Assembly: GCA_007135755.1 (NCBI GenBank) | Contig: SLIG01000048.1 | Span: 1 to 45,402 of the forward strand | Source of the DNA: Cyanobium sp. | GTDB lineage: Bacteria > Cyanobacteriota > Cyanobacteriia > PCC-6307 > Cyanobiaceae | Direction of reading: 5' to 3' | DNA: 45,402 nt | Part shown: piece by piece, positions 16,674-24,097 of the stretch | Position numbering within the stretch: position 1 is the first letter of the stretch | Layout of the letters: every line of letters starts with the position of its first letter | Made by a program: the position numbers and the translations under genes | Notes under the pieces: generated by a model | The model's database searches: none | Told to the model about the DNA's origin: nothing | The model's input: the letters and a program-made list of their open reading frames with translations, nothing else

Positions 16674-17423
16674 TCAGGCCTCCGCCGGCTGGATGGGTCC
16701 GAGCAGGCTACCGCTGCGGAACTGCCGCACATAGGGGTTGTCGGTGCTGCGGTAGCTCTCCAGATCCCCCTGCCAGCGGAAGCGGCCCTCGTAGAGCAGC
16801 ACCACCCGGTCGGCGGTGCGCTCGATCGTGCTGTGCACATGGCTCACCACCACTGAGCTGGCACCGGCCAGGCTCGTGGTGCGCACGATCAGATCCTCGA
16901 TGCGTGTGCAGGCCACCGGGTCGAGTCCGGCGGTGGGTTCGTCGAACAGCAGCAGGGGCATCCGGTCGCCGGGCTGGCTGGGGTCCTGGATCAGGGCGCG
17001 GGCAAAGCTCACCCGCTTCTGCATGCCGCCGCTGAGCTCACCCGGCATCTGATCCTCAATGCCCCCCAGCCCCACGGCCTCGAGGGCCTGGCCCACCCGC
17101 TCGCGAATCTCCGCCTGGCCGAGGTGGCCCACCCGGTAGAGCAGAAAGCCCACGTTCTGCTCCACGCTCAGGGAGGCCAGCAGGGCGGGGTTCTGGAACA
17201 CCAGCCGCACATCCGGGGGATTGTGCTGATCGAGACGCAGGTAGCGCTGGGGCTCACCGTGGATCACCACGCTGCCGCGGCTGGGCAGCAGCAGTCCGGC
17301 CAGCAGCCGCAGGATGGTGGATTTGCCTGATCCCGACGGTCCCACCACCACCAGCTGCTCCCCCCGCCGCAGGCTGAGGTCCACCGCGTCCAGCACGCGG
17401 TTCTCGCCCCACTGCATGGTCAC
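16674..17423 (-). CDS. ABC transporter ATP-binding protein, MlaF/TGD3-like
   Basis: The 249-residue ATPase has Walker A GPSGSGKST at residues 28-36, the signature GELSGGMQKRVSFARAL, Walker B LLLFDEPTAGLD and the switch histidine in VVVSHVHSTIERTADR. LSGGMQKR is typical of the Mla/TGD lipid-importer ATPases, consistent with the adjacent MCE gene. From the GTG at 17423 the protein begins MTMQWGENRVLD, but the in-frame sequence just upstream (TLAELRGV) also looks like the family's first beta strand. No ATG, GTG or TTG was found in that upstream frame; CTG at 17462 would be the nearest alternative start. The 5' end is therefore uncertain while the function is secure. Confidence 0.92.
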   Translation of the reverse strand: MTMQWGENRVLDAVDLSLRRGEQLVVVGPSGSGKSTILRLLAGLLLPSRGSVVIHGEPQRYLRLDQHNPPDVRLVFQNPALLASLSVEQNVGFLLYRVGHLGQAEIRERVGQALEAVGLGGIEDQMPGELSGGMQKRVSFARALIQDPSQPGDRMPLLLFDEPTAGLDPVACTRIEDLIVRTTSLAGASSVVVSHVHSTIERTADRVVLLYEGRFRWQGDLESYRSTDNPYVRQFRSGSLLGPIQPAEA

Positions 17424-17567
17424 GCCGCGGAGTTCCGCGAGGGTGTCGGAGGGCTGGATCAGGGCTGCAACCCGGGGCCCGTTGATCCTGCCAGCCCTGT
17501 TGGGGGTGCCGGGCTGCCCTGCCTACAGTTCCCAGGCGCCAGTCCGCCCCCCAGTCCGCCGGTCGCC

Positions 17568-19007
17568 TTGCTTCCACCCGCCTCGCCTTCCCCTCCGCGA
17601 CGGTTGCGCCGGTCGCGATCCCGGCCGGGCTGGCTGGGCCGGGGCGATCGCCGCCAACGGGACCTGGTGAGCCGCTCCCGGCGGGCGGTGCGCTGGCTGC
17701 AGCCGGGCCTCGTGGTGAAACGCTGGGTGATCACCTCCGGCATGGGCCTGCTGATCGCCCTGCTCGGTGCCGCCGTGTGGGCCGATCTGCAGCCCATCTA
17801 CTGGACCCTGGCCGGCATTCAGTGGATGCTCCAGCGCATCACCATGGTGCTGCCCGGTAAGTTCACCGGCCCCCTGGTGCTGGCGGTTGGGCTGGTGCTG
17901 ATCTGGCTGGGCCAGAGCCGCAGCTTCGGCACGATCCAGAAGGCCCTGGCCCCCGACAAGGACACCCTGCTGGTGGATGCCCTGGCCGCCCAGGGACGGC
18001 TCAACCGCGGGCCCAGCATCGTGGCCATCGGCGGCGGCACCGGCCTGTCCACCCTGCTCAGCGGCCTCAAGCGCTACAGCTCCAACCTCACCGCCATCGT
18101 CACCGTGGCCGACGACGGCGGCAGCAGCGGGGTGCTGCGCCGTGAGCTGGGCGTGCAGCCCCCTGGCGACATCCGCAACTGTCTGGCTGCTCTCGCCCAG
18201 GAGGAACCGCTCCTCACCCGCCTGTTCCAGTACCGCTTCACCGCCGGCACCGGCCTCGAGGGCCACAGCTTCGGCAACCTCTTCCTCACAGCCCTTTCCG
18301 CCATCACCGGCAGCCTGGAGGCCGCGATCACCGCCAGCAGCCGGGTGCTGGCGGTGCAGGGCCAGGTGGTGCCGGCCACCACCGCCGATGTGCGCCTCTG
18401 GGCCGAGCTCGAGAACGGCGCCCGGATCGAGGGTGAATCCGCCATCAGCCGGGCGCCCAGCCCGATCGTCCGGCTGGGCTGTCTGCCGGAGCGACCACCG
18501 GCCCTGCCACGGGCGATCGAGGCCATCGCCAACGCCGATCTGATCGTGCTCGGGCCCGGCAGCCTCTACACCTCCCTGCTGCCCAACCTGCTCGTGCCGG
18601 AGCTGGTGGAGGCCATCGCCGCCAGCAGGGCACCGCGGCTCTACGTCTGCAATCTGATGACCCAGCCCGGCGAGACCGACGGTCTCGATGTGGAGGGTCA
18701 CCTGCGCGCCATCGAGGCCCAGCTGGCCAGCCTGGGCGTGGAGGAGCGGCTGTTCACGGCGGTGCTGGCTCACGAGACCCTGCCGAGCACCGAACTCCTG
18801 GAGCACTACCGGCGCAAGGGGGCCAAGCCGGTGGAGTGCAATGCCGCCCATCTGCGCCGCCAGGGCTACGCGGTGATGCAGGCGCCGCTGGATGGCGGCC
18901 GCTCCAGCGATGCCCTCCGCCACGATCCCCGCAGCCTGGCCACGGCGGTGATGCGCTTCTACCGCAACAGCAGAACGCGCCTGGCTCTGGTGATGGGCCA
19001 GCTCTGA
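17568..19007 (+). CDS. YvcK/CofD-like protein (gluconeogenesis factor family)
   Basis: The product belongs to the family of YvcK, which binds UDP-sugars and supports carbon flux and cell-wall synthesis in Bacillus, and of CofD phospholactate transferase. Core motifs are IVAIGGGTGLSTLLSGLK, IVTVADDGGSSGVLRREL, PPGDIRNCLAALA and EGHSFGNLFLTALS. Before the core lie about 120 residues with two likely membrane segments (VITSGMGLLIALLGAAVW and FTGPLVLAVGLVLIWLG), a form common in cyanobacteria. TTG 17568 gives 479 residues; a GTG at 17667 would give 446 and remove a basic, low-complexity N terminus. No CofE or F420 genes are in the window, so a coenzyme role is not supported here. Confidence 0.86.
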   Translation: MLPPASPSPPRRLRRSRSRPGWLGRGDRRQRDLVSRSRRAVRWLQPGLVVKRWVITSGMGLLIALLGAAVWADLQPIYWTLAGIQWMLQRITMVLPGKFTGPLVLAVGLVLIWLGQSRSFGTIQKALAPDKDTLLVDALAAQGRLNRGPSIVAIGGGTGLSTLLSGLKRYSSNLTAIVTVADDGGSSGVLRRELGVQPPGDIRNCLAALAQEEPLLTRLFQYRFTAGTGLEGHSFGNLFLTALSAITGSLEAAITASSRVLAVQGQVVPATTADVRLWAELENGARIEGESAISRAPSPIVRLGCLPERPPALPRAIEAIANADLIVLGPGSLYTSLLPNLLVPELVEAIAASRAPRLYVCNLMTQPGETDGLDVEGHLRAIEAQLASLGVEERLFTAVLAHETLPSTELLEHYRRKGAKPVECNAAHLRRQGYAVMQAPLDGGRSSDALRHDPRSLATAVMRFYRNSRTRLALVMGQL

Positions 19008-19033
19008 CAGCGCTGTGATTGCGCCGGGATGGT

Positions 19034-19609
19034 TCAGTAAGCGTCCTGCATTTCGTAGAAGTCGGGCTGCACATAGTCCTTGCGCAGGGGCCAGCCCTTC
19101 CAGTCTTCGGGCATCAGCAGCCGCTTGGGATGGGGATGGCCCTCGAAGCGGATGCCGAACATGTCGAAGGTTTCCCGCTCCTGCCAGTCGGCCCCCCGGA
19201 ACAGGCCGTAGAGGGTGGGGATGGTGAGGTCGCCGTCGCGCTCGAGAAACACCTTCAGGCGCACCTCCTGGGGCTTCACCTCTGCGGGCAGATGCTGGGC
19301 GGCCTCGCTCTGATCGGCCAGGGAACCGAGTTTCACCAGGTGGTAAAAGCTCACCAGCCGGCCGCCGGGCCCCTCGTCGTAGCCGCCCTGGCACTGCAGG
19401 TAGTCGAAACCGTCGGCCTTGAGGGCGGTGGCCAGCAGGGGCAGAAAGGCCGGTTCCACGCCGATCACCTCCACGCCGAGATGGTCGGCCGGCAGCACCT
19501 GGTGCTCGAAGCCCTGGCTGGTCAGCCAGCGGCTCACCGAGCCGGCGGCTGGAGAATCCTGGGTGGCGGGCTTGGAGCCGGCCGGCACGGGGGCGGTGTC
19601 TTCAGGCAT
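19034..19609 (-). CDS. ndhJ: NAD(P)H-quinone oxidoreductase subunit J
   Basis: NdhJ is the 30-kDa-type subunit in the peripheral arm of the cyanobacterial NDH-1 complex, which takes electrons from ferredoxin into plastoquinone for respiration, cyclic electron flow and CO2 uptake. The 191-residue product carries the family signature in [20 protein letters not shown] and ends [20 protein letters not shown]. The first 25 residues are a variable leader. It is the last gene of ndhC-ndhK-ndhJ and starts 4 bp after ndhK. Confidence 0.97.
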   Translation of the reverse strand: MPEDTAPVPAGSKPATQDSPAAGSVSRWLTSQGFEHQVLPADHLGVEVIGVEPAFLPLLATALKADGFDYLQCQGGYDEGPGGRLVSFYHLVKLGSLADQSEAAQHLPAEVKPQEVRLKVFLERDGDLTIPTLYGLFRGADWQERETFDMFGIRFEGHPHPKRLLMPEDWKGWPLRKDYVQPDFYEMQDAY

Positions 19610-19613
19610 CGGA

Positions 19614-20417
19614 TCAGGACGGGAGGTTGGCGTCAGCGGGGGAGCTGCCCGTGTTCAGCGCAGCGTCGCGCTCAGCTTCGAGGGCGCCCAGGGGCAGGCC
19701 GGCGGCGGCGGCCAGGGCGGCCTGCTGGGTCTCGGCGCGCAGGTAGCGGCCGTTGACGATCGGCTCGGTGGGCACCAGCTGGTGCGGCACCGTGCAGTAG
19801 CGGTGGGTGGGCAGCAGGTTGCCGCGCTCGGCCAGCGACTCATTCCCCACCTTCTTGCGCAGCTTGATCACGGCATCGAAGATCGCCTCCGGCCGCGGCG
19901 GGCAGCCGGGCAGGTACAGATCCACGGGGATGAGCTTGTCCACCCCCCGCACCGCGGTGGTGGAGTCGGCGCTGAACATGCCGCCGGTGATCGTGCAGGC
20001 CCCCATGGCGATCACGTACTTGGGTTCGGGCATCTGCTCGTAGAGGCGAACCAGGGCCGGCGCCATCTTCATGGTCACCGTGCCCGCCACGATGATCAGG
20101 TCAGCCTGGCGGGGACTGGAGCGGGGCACCAGGCCGAAGCGGTCGAAGTCGAAGCGCGAACCGAGCAGGGCGGCGAACTCGATGAAGCAGCAGGCGGTGC
20201 CGTAGAGCAGGGGCCAGAGGCTGCTCAGCCGCGCCCAGTTGTGGATGTCATCGAGGGTGGTCAGGATCACGTTCTCGGAGAGATCCGAGGTCACCGTGGG
20301 CGAACCCACCGGCCCGCAGCTGGCCGCACGCACGTCCTTGAGCGCCTGGATCGACGGCATCTCTGCCAGCCCGGGGCTGCCCGCGGTGGTGGAGGCCGGT
20401 GGAGTGGGGGGTGTCAT
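19614..20417 (-). CDS. ndhK: NAD(P)H-quinone oxidoreductase subunit K
   Basis: NdhK (PSST homologue) holds the terminal [4Fe-4S] cluster N2 that passes electrons to plastoquinone. The 267-residue product has the cluster cysteines in [32 protein letters not shown] and [36 protein letters not shown] is the standard N-terminal part of the cyanobacterial protein; the roughly 30 residues before it and the Ala-rich tail after about 240 are variable. ATG 20417 was taken; an internal ATG at 20360 is possible. It lies between ndhC (99 bp upstream) and ndhJ (4 bp downstream). Confidence 0.97.
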   Translation of the reverse strand: MTPPTPPASTTAGSPGLAEMPSIQALKDVRAASCGPVGSPTVTSDLSENVILTTLDDIHNWARLSSLWPLLYGTACCFIEFAALLGSRFDFDRFGLVPRSSPRQADLIIVAGTVTMKMAPALVRLYEQMPEPKYVIAMGACTITGGMFSADSTTAVRGVDKLIPVDLYLPGCPPRPEAIFDAVIKLRKKVGNESLAERGNLLPTHRYCTVPHQLVPTEPIVNGRYLRAETQQAALAAAAGLPLGALEAERDAALNTGSSPADANLPS

Positions 20418-20516
20418 GGGTTCTGACGGTGCTGGGGGCGTTGCTGGGGCAGTGCTCGGGGCTGGGTTGGGGCCGACGGGCCGGGATCGGCGATGGCCGC
20501 CCTGCTCAAGCCGGAA

Positions 20517-20879
20517 TCAGCTCCATTCCAGCGCGCCCTTGCGCCAGGCGTAGGCCAGGGCCACCACCAGGATGGCGATGAACACCAGGGCCTCGATGAA
20601 CGCCAGCAGCCCGAGACGGTGGAAGGCCACCGCCCAGGGGTAGAGGAACACGGTCTCCACGTCGAAGATCACGAAGACCAGCGCAAACATGTAGTAGCGG
20701 ATGTTGAACTGGATCCAGGCCCCGCCGATCGGCTCCATGCCCGATTCGTAGGTGAGCTGGCGCTCACCGGCCCGGCTGCGCGGCGCCAGCAGCTTGTTGG
20801 CCACGATCGCCAGCACGGGCACGGCCGCCGAAATCAGCAGAAAGCCCAGAAAAGCGTCGTAGCCGGAGAGCACGAACAT
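20517..20879 (-). CDS. ndhC: NAD(P)H-quinone oxidoreductase subunit 3
   Basis: NdhC is a small membrane subunit of NDH-1 at the junction of the peripheral and membrane arms. The 120-residue product has three membrane helices and the conserved loop [20 protein letters not shown] followed by [20 protein letters not shown]. The frame is open to 20912, but the ATG at 20879 gives the expected N terminus [13 protein letters not shown]. It is the first gene of the ndhCKJ operon and is divergent from rubA, the two starts being 74 bp apart, so promoters for both directions must lie in 20880-20953. No convincing -35/-10 pair was identified there. Confidence 0.97.
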   Translation of the reverse strand: MFVLSGYDAFLGFLLISAAVPVLAIVANKLLAPRSRAGERQLTYESGMEPIGGAWIQFNIRYYMFALVFVIFDVETVFLYPWAVAFHRLGLLAFIEALVFIAILVVALAYAWRKGALEWS

Positions 20880-20953
20880 CGGGCAGGCACTGGTTGGGGC
20901 GCAGTCTGGCATCTGTGGCTGTTACTAGAGTCCGGCAGCCGCGCCTGATCCCG

Positions 20954-21481
20954 GTGACCGACGAGACCACCTCCGACAGCGCAGCCTCTGACAGCGCAGC
21001 CTCCGACAGCGCAGCTTCCGGCAGCACCACCTCCGACAGTGCCGCCGATCCTGGCCAGACCCCCGAGTTGCAGGCGACTCAGCCCGGGCCGTCTGACGGT
21101 CCGCCCACCGCCCGCGAGGGCGACGAAGCCGAAGCGCCCCCCGAAAGCGGCGAACCGGAGGACGACCCCGCCAGCCACCGCTTCGAGTGCCGCAGCTGCG
21201 GCTATGTGTACGACCCGGCCGAGGGCGTGAAGAAAGTGGGGATCCCGCCGGGCACCCCGTTTCCGGAGCTCGACCCGGCCAGTTTCCGCTGTCCGGTGTG
21301 CCGCAGCCGCATGGGAGCCTTCCAGGACATCGGTCCCCGCAGCAAGCCCAGTGGCTTCGAGGAGAACCTCAACTACGGGCTGGGGGTGAACCGGCTCACC
21401 CCGGGGCAGAAGAACGTCCTGATCTTCGGTGCCTTCGCCCTGGCCTTCGCCTTCTTCCTGTCCCTCTACTCCCTGCGCTGA
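20954..21481 (+). CDS. rubA: Membrane-anchored rubredoxin, photosystem assembly factor
   Basis: RubA is a thylakoid rubredoxin needed for photosystem assembly. In the 175-residue product the iron ligands are Cys79, Cys82 (FECRSCGYVYDPAEG), Cys113 and Cys116 (FRCPVCRSRM). A flexible linker leads to one C-terminal membrane helix at about 153-172. The N-terminal 75 residues are an unusual acidic, low-complexity extension that begins with five SDSAA-type pentapeptides (residues 7-31). GTG 20954 is the most plausible start; an upstream GTG at 20930 or ATG 20894 would only lengthen the unstructured part. The stop overlaps the ycf48 start by one base (TGATG), a classic cyanobacterial arrangement. 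Confidence 0.92.
   Translation: MTDETTSDSAASDSAASDSAASGSTTSDSAADPGQTPELQATQPGPSDGPPTAREGDEAEAPPESGEPEDDPASHRFECRSCGYVYDPAEGVKKVGIPPGTPFPELDPASFRCPVCRSRMGAFQDIGPRSKPSGFEENLNYGLGVNRLTPGQKNVLIFGAFALAFAFFLSLYSLR
20972..21046 (+). repeat. rubA: Five 15-bp imperfect tandem repeats in the 5' end of rubA
   Basis: Five in-frame 15-bp units centred on TCCGACAGCGCAGCC encode SDSAA, SDSAA, SDSAA, SGSTT and SDSAA. The first three are nearly identical at the DNA level and the fourth has diverged, as expected for unit duplication by slippage. Because the unit is a multiple of three, copy-number change would not disrupt the reading frame. Confidence 0.85.
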
Positions 21482-22500
21482 TGACGCCCTTGCTCCCCGG
21501 TCCCCTGCGCCGGCTGCTCTCGCCGCTGTTCAGCCTGGTGCTGGTGATCGGCCTCGGCTTCGGCCTCAGCGGCTGCGTCACCACCGGCCTGCCGGTGGCC
21601 GCCACCAGCCCCTGGCAGCCCGTGCCCCTGGACACCAGCGCCAATCCCCTGTCGGTGGCCTTTTCCGACGCCAACCATGGCTTTCTGGTGGGCAGCAACC
21701 GTCTGATCCTGGAAACCAACGACGGCGGCGCCAGCTGGGAGAAGCGTGCCCTCGACCTGCCCGAGGAGGAGAACTTCCGCCTGATCAGCATCGATTTCGA
21801 CGGTCCTGACGGCTGGATCGCCGGCCAGCCCGGCCTGCTGTTGCACAGCACCGACGCCGGCAGCACCTGGAGCCGCCTCTTCCTCGACACCAAGCTGCCC
21901 GGTGAGCCCTACCTGATCACGGCCCTTGGCAAAGGCAGGGCCGAGCTGGCCACCACGGTGGGAGCCGTCTACGACACCGCCGACGGTGGCAACAGCTGGC
22001 AGGCCCGGGTGGAGGACGCGGCCGGGGCCGTGCGGGAACTGCGCCGCAGCCCGGACGGCCGCTACGTGAGCGTGAGCAGTCTCGGCAACTTCTTCTCCAC
22101 CTGGAACCCCGGCCAGCCCACCTGGCAGGTGCACCAGCGCGTCAGCAGCCAGCGCCTGCAGTCGATGGGCTTCCAGCCCGATGGTCCCCTGTGGATGCTG
22201 GCCCGCGGCGCCCAGCTGCGCTTCGCGCCCGAGGTGGACGATCCCGAGCAGTGGGACAAGCCGATCATCCCGATCACCAACGGCTACGGCTACCTCGACA
22301 TGGCCTGGGATCCCAGCGGCACGATCTGGGCGGGTGGCGGCAGCGGCACGCTGCTGGCCAGTGATGACGGCGGCAGCCACTGGCGCCGCGATCCGGTGGG
22401 GGCCCAGCAGCCCTCCAACTTCACCCGCATCGTGTTCACGGCCGACGGCAAGGGCTTCGTGCTCGGCGAGCGCGGCTCGCTGCTGCGCTGGGTGGGCTGA
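21481..22500 (+). CDS. ycf48: Photosystem II assembly protein Ycf48 (HCF136 homologue)
   Basis: Ycf48 is a lumenal seven-bladed beta-propeller that helps insert and repair the D1 subunit of photosystem II. The 339-residue product has a lipoprotein signal with a perfect lipobox LSGC (Cys32). It contains repeated propeller blades with signatures such as LILETNDGGASWEKR, LLLHSTDAGSTWSRL and LLASDDGGSHWRRD. The length fits the family. The ATG at 21481 shares a base with the rubA stop, indicating coupled translation. The psbE gene follows after 112 bp. Confidence 0.96.
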   Translation: MTPLLPGPLRRLLSPLFSLVLVIGLGFGLSGCVTTGLPVAATSPWQPVPLDTSANPLSVAFSDANHGFLVGSNRLILETNDGGASWEKRALDLPEEENFRLISIDFDGPDGWIAGQPGLLLHSTDAGSTWSRLFLDTKLPGEPYLITALGKGRAELATTVGAVYDTADGGNSWQARVEDAAGAVRELRRSPDGRYVSVSSLGNFFSTWNPGQPTWQVHQRVSSQRLQSMGFQPDGPLWMLARGAQLRFAPEVDDPEQWDKPIIPITNGYGYLDMAWDPSGTIWAGGGSGTLLASDDGGSHWRRDPVGAQQPSNFTRIVFTADGKGFVLGERGSLLRWVG

Positions 22501-22550
22501 GCCGCTGCTCCCCGCCACGTCCGCTCCCGCCAACTTCTGTAACCATGGCC

Positions 22551-22569
22551 GGGCCCGGCTCCCGGGCCC
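22551..22569 (+). promoter_or_regulatory. GC-rich hairpin between ycf48 and psbE
   Basis: GGGCCCGG at 22551-22558 and CCGGGCCC at 22562-22569 form a perfect 8-bp stem with a CTC loop. No run of T follows, so it is not a classic intrinsic terminator. It may mark a processing site, a partial terminator or a stability element separating the assembly-factor genes from the psbEFLJ message. Confidence 0.4.
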
Positions 22570-22583
22570 TCAGGGCCTGCCCC

Positions 22584-22589
22584 TAGGAT
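22584..22589 (+). promoter_or_regulatory. Candidate -10 box upstream of psbE
   Basis: TAGGAT lies 23 bases before the psbE ATG and just after the hairpin, in an otherwise very GC-rich stretch. It matches the TAnnnT pattern of sigma-70-type -10 elements. No -35 element was recognised, so this is only a suggestion that psbEFLJ has its own promoter. Confidence 0.28.
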
Positions 22590-22612
22590 CACAGAGCTGA
22601 ACGCTTGTTGCC

Positions 22613-22861
22613 ATGGCTGCCGGCTCCACAGGAGAACGCCCGTTCTTCGAAATCATCACCAGCATTCGCTACTGGGTGATCCACGCGGTGACCCTGCCTG
22701 CGATCTTCCTCGCTGGATTCCTGTTCGTCTCCACCGGTCTGGCCTACGACGCCTTCGGTACACCCCGACCCGACGCCTATTTCCAGGCTCAGGAAAGCAA
22801 GGCCCCCGTGGTGAGCGAGCGCTATGAAGGCCGCAGCCAGCTTGACCTGCGCCTGCAATAA
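22613..22861 (+). CDS. psbE: Cytochrome b559 alpha subunit
   Basis: PsbE, together with PsbF, binds the haem of cytochrome b559 in the photosystem II reaction centre. The 82-residue product has the haem ligand His24 in [19 protein letters not shown], a single membrane helix (about 20-40), and a C-terminal lumenal part containing GTPRPDAYF and [10 protein letters not shown]. Length and sequence are as expected for picocyanobacteria. It begins the psbE-psbF-psbL-psbJ cluster; psbF starts 3 bp after its stop. Confidence 0.99.
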   Translation: MAAGSTGERPFFEIITSIRYWVIHAVTLPAIFLAGFLFVSTGLAYDAFGTPRPDAYFQAQESKAPVVSERYEGRSQLDLRLQ

Positions 22862-22864
22862 CCC

Positions 22865-23002
22865 ATGACCCAATCTCCCGCTTCCACCACCCCGCGCAAC
22901 TATCCGATCTTCACGGTGCGCTGGGCCTCGGTTCATGCCCTCGGCATTCCCACGGTGTTCTTCCTGGGTGCCCTGGCCGCGATGCAATTCGTGCGCCGTT
23001 AA
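22865..23002 (+). CDS. psbF: Cytochrome b559 beta subunit
   Basis: This 45-residue gene reads [20 protein letters not shown] at its N terminus, with haem ligand His24 in [20 protein letters not shown], and ends QFVRR. It pairs with PsbE around the cytochrome b559 haem in photosystem II. The reading frame runs from ATG 22865 to TAA 23000-23002, with 3 bp to psbE and 29 bp to psbL. Confidence 0.99.
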   Translation: MTQSPASTTPRNYPIFTVRWASVHALGIPTVFFLGALAAMQFVRR

Positions 23003-23031
23003 TCCACCACCGCTGACCTCCAGTCGAACCT

Positions 23032-23157
23032 ATGGGCCTGCAACGCAATCCCAACCCCAACAACCTGCCGGTTGAACTGAATCGCACCAGCCTCTATCTG
23101 GGCCTGTTGCTGGTGTTCGTCACCGGCGTGCTGTTCACCAGTTACTTCTTCAACTGA
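23032..23157 (+). CDS. psbL: Photosystem II reaction centre protein L
   Basis: The 41-residue product contains [20 protein letters not shown] and ends TSYFFN, a nearly invariant pattern for PsbL, which lies at the photosystem II dimer interface and is needed for normal electron flow on the acceptor side. It is two residues longer than the usual 39 because the N terminus is MGLQRNPN rather than MERNPN. The frame runs from ATG 23032 to TGA 23155-23157. Confidence 0.98.
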   Translation: MGLQRNPNPNNLPVELNRTSLYLGLLLVFVTGVLFTSYFFN

Positions 23158-23173
23158 CCCTGGAGTCCATCCG

Positions 23174-23374
23174 ATGAGCGGCAAGAAATCTGCCCTGCCT
23201 GACGGTCGTATTCCCGATCGCCTGCCCGATGGCCGTCCCGCGGTGGCCTGGAAGTCCCGTTGGACCGAGGGCGTGCTGCCCCTCTGGCTTGTGGCCACTG
23301 CCGGCGGCATGGCTGTGATCTTTGTGGTGGGTCTGTTCTTCTACGGCTCCTATGCCGGCGTCGGTTCCGCCTGA
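23174..23374 (+). CDS. psbJ: Photosystem II reaction centre protein J
   Basis: PsbJ is a one-helix photosystem II subunit affecting plastoquinone exchange and assembly. The 66-residue product has a hydrophilic N terminus with [20 protein letters not shown], then [20 protein letters not shown] and a C-terminal [14 protein letters not shown], both typical of the cyanobacterial protein. It closes the psbEFLJ cluster. Only 21 bp separate it from the downstream acyltransferase gene, so read-through into the lipid A genes is likely. Confidence 0.98.
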   Translation: MSGKKSALPDGRIPDRLPDGRPAVAWKSRWTEGVLPLWLVATAGGMAVIFVVGLFFYGSYAGVGSA

Positions 23375-23395
23375 CGGCAGCGGCAGCCTGCCGCG

Positions 23396-24097
23396 GTGAA
23401 GAAACGCAACCTGCTCCACAATCCGCTTCTGGCCTGGCTGGCCGGTGTCCTGCTCAATGGCTACGGCCAATTGGTGCTGGCCACCAGCAGCATCATGGTG
23501 CGGGCGAACCCCCAGGCCGAAGACCTGGTGCTGAACCGGAGGGCGCCTGTGATCTATGCCCTCTGGCACTGCCACGTGTTTTTCATGCCGCTGTTGCGTC
23601 TGCATGCCCGCCGGCCCGTGGCGGTGCTGCTCAGCAGCCATCGCGACGCCCGCATCGTGGGCGTGGCCGCCCGCCTGCGCGGTGTGGAGCTGGTGGAGGG
23701 CTCGTCCACCCGCGGCGGGGTGGGGGCCTACCGGCAGTTGCTGCGCCGGCTGCGCAGTGGCCAGTCGGTGTGCATCACCCCGGATGGCCCCCGCGGGCCG
23801 GCCCGGCAGGTCAAGGCCGGTGTGCTGCACCTGGCCCGGCAGTCCGGTTGCGCGGTGGTGCCCGTGGGCCTGGCGCTCAACCGTCTGAGGCGGCTGCGCT
23901 CCTGGGACCGCTCCGTGCTGCCCCTGCCCTTCGGCCGCGCGGTGCTGGCCCTGGGTGCGCCCCTCTACGTGCCGCCTGGTCAGGCCTCCTTAGACGGCTC
24001 AGCCGCAGCGGCCGAGGCCACGGCCCTTGCCGAAGCGCTCGAGGCCACCAGCACCGCCGCGGCGCTGGCCCTGGCCGGCGGCCCCAACCGCCGCTGA
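23396..24097 (+). CDS. Lysophospholipid/lipid A acyltransferase-like protein (DUF374)
   Basis: The 233-residue product has the DUF374/LPLAT pattern: VIYALWHCHVFFMPLL with a histidine in the position of the acyltransferase active site, VAVLLSSHRDARIVGVAARL, GSSTRGGVGAYRQLLRRL, and CITPDGPRGPARQVKAGVL near the middle. Such enzymes transfer an acyl chain to a lipid acceptor at the inner membrane. Placement directly upstream of waaA suggests a late lipid A acylation step (an LpxL-like role), which is inferred. The start is GTG 23396, and the stop overlaps the waaA ATG by one base. The C-terminal 30 residues are Ala-rich and variable. Confidence 0.85.
   Translation: MKKRNLLHNPLLAWLAGVLLNGYGQLVLATSSIMVRANPQAEDLVLNRRAPVIYALWHCHVFFMPLLRLHARRPVAVLLSSHRDARIVGVAARLRGVELVEGSSTRGGVGAYRQLLRRLRSGQSVCITPDGPRGPARQVKAGVLHLARQSGCAVVPVGLALNRLRRLRSWDRSVLPLPFGRAVLALGAPLYVPPGQASLDGSAAAAEATALAEALEATSTAAALALAGGPNRR

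Noticed and set aside
17523-19394. A 623-codon minus-strand frame antisense to the YvcK-like gene
   Set aside because: Composition-driven shadow; the plus strand carries all YvcK/CofD motifs.
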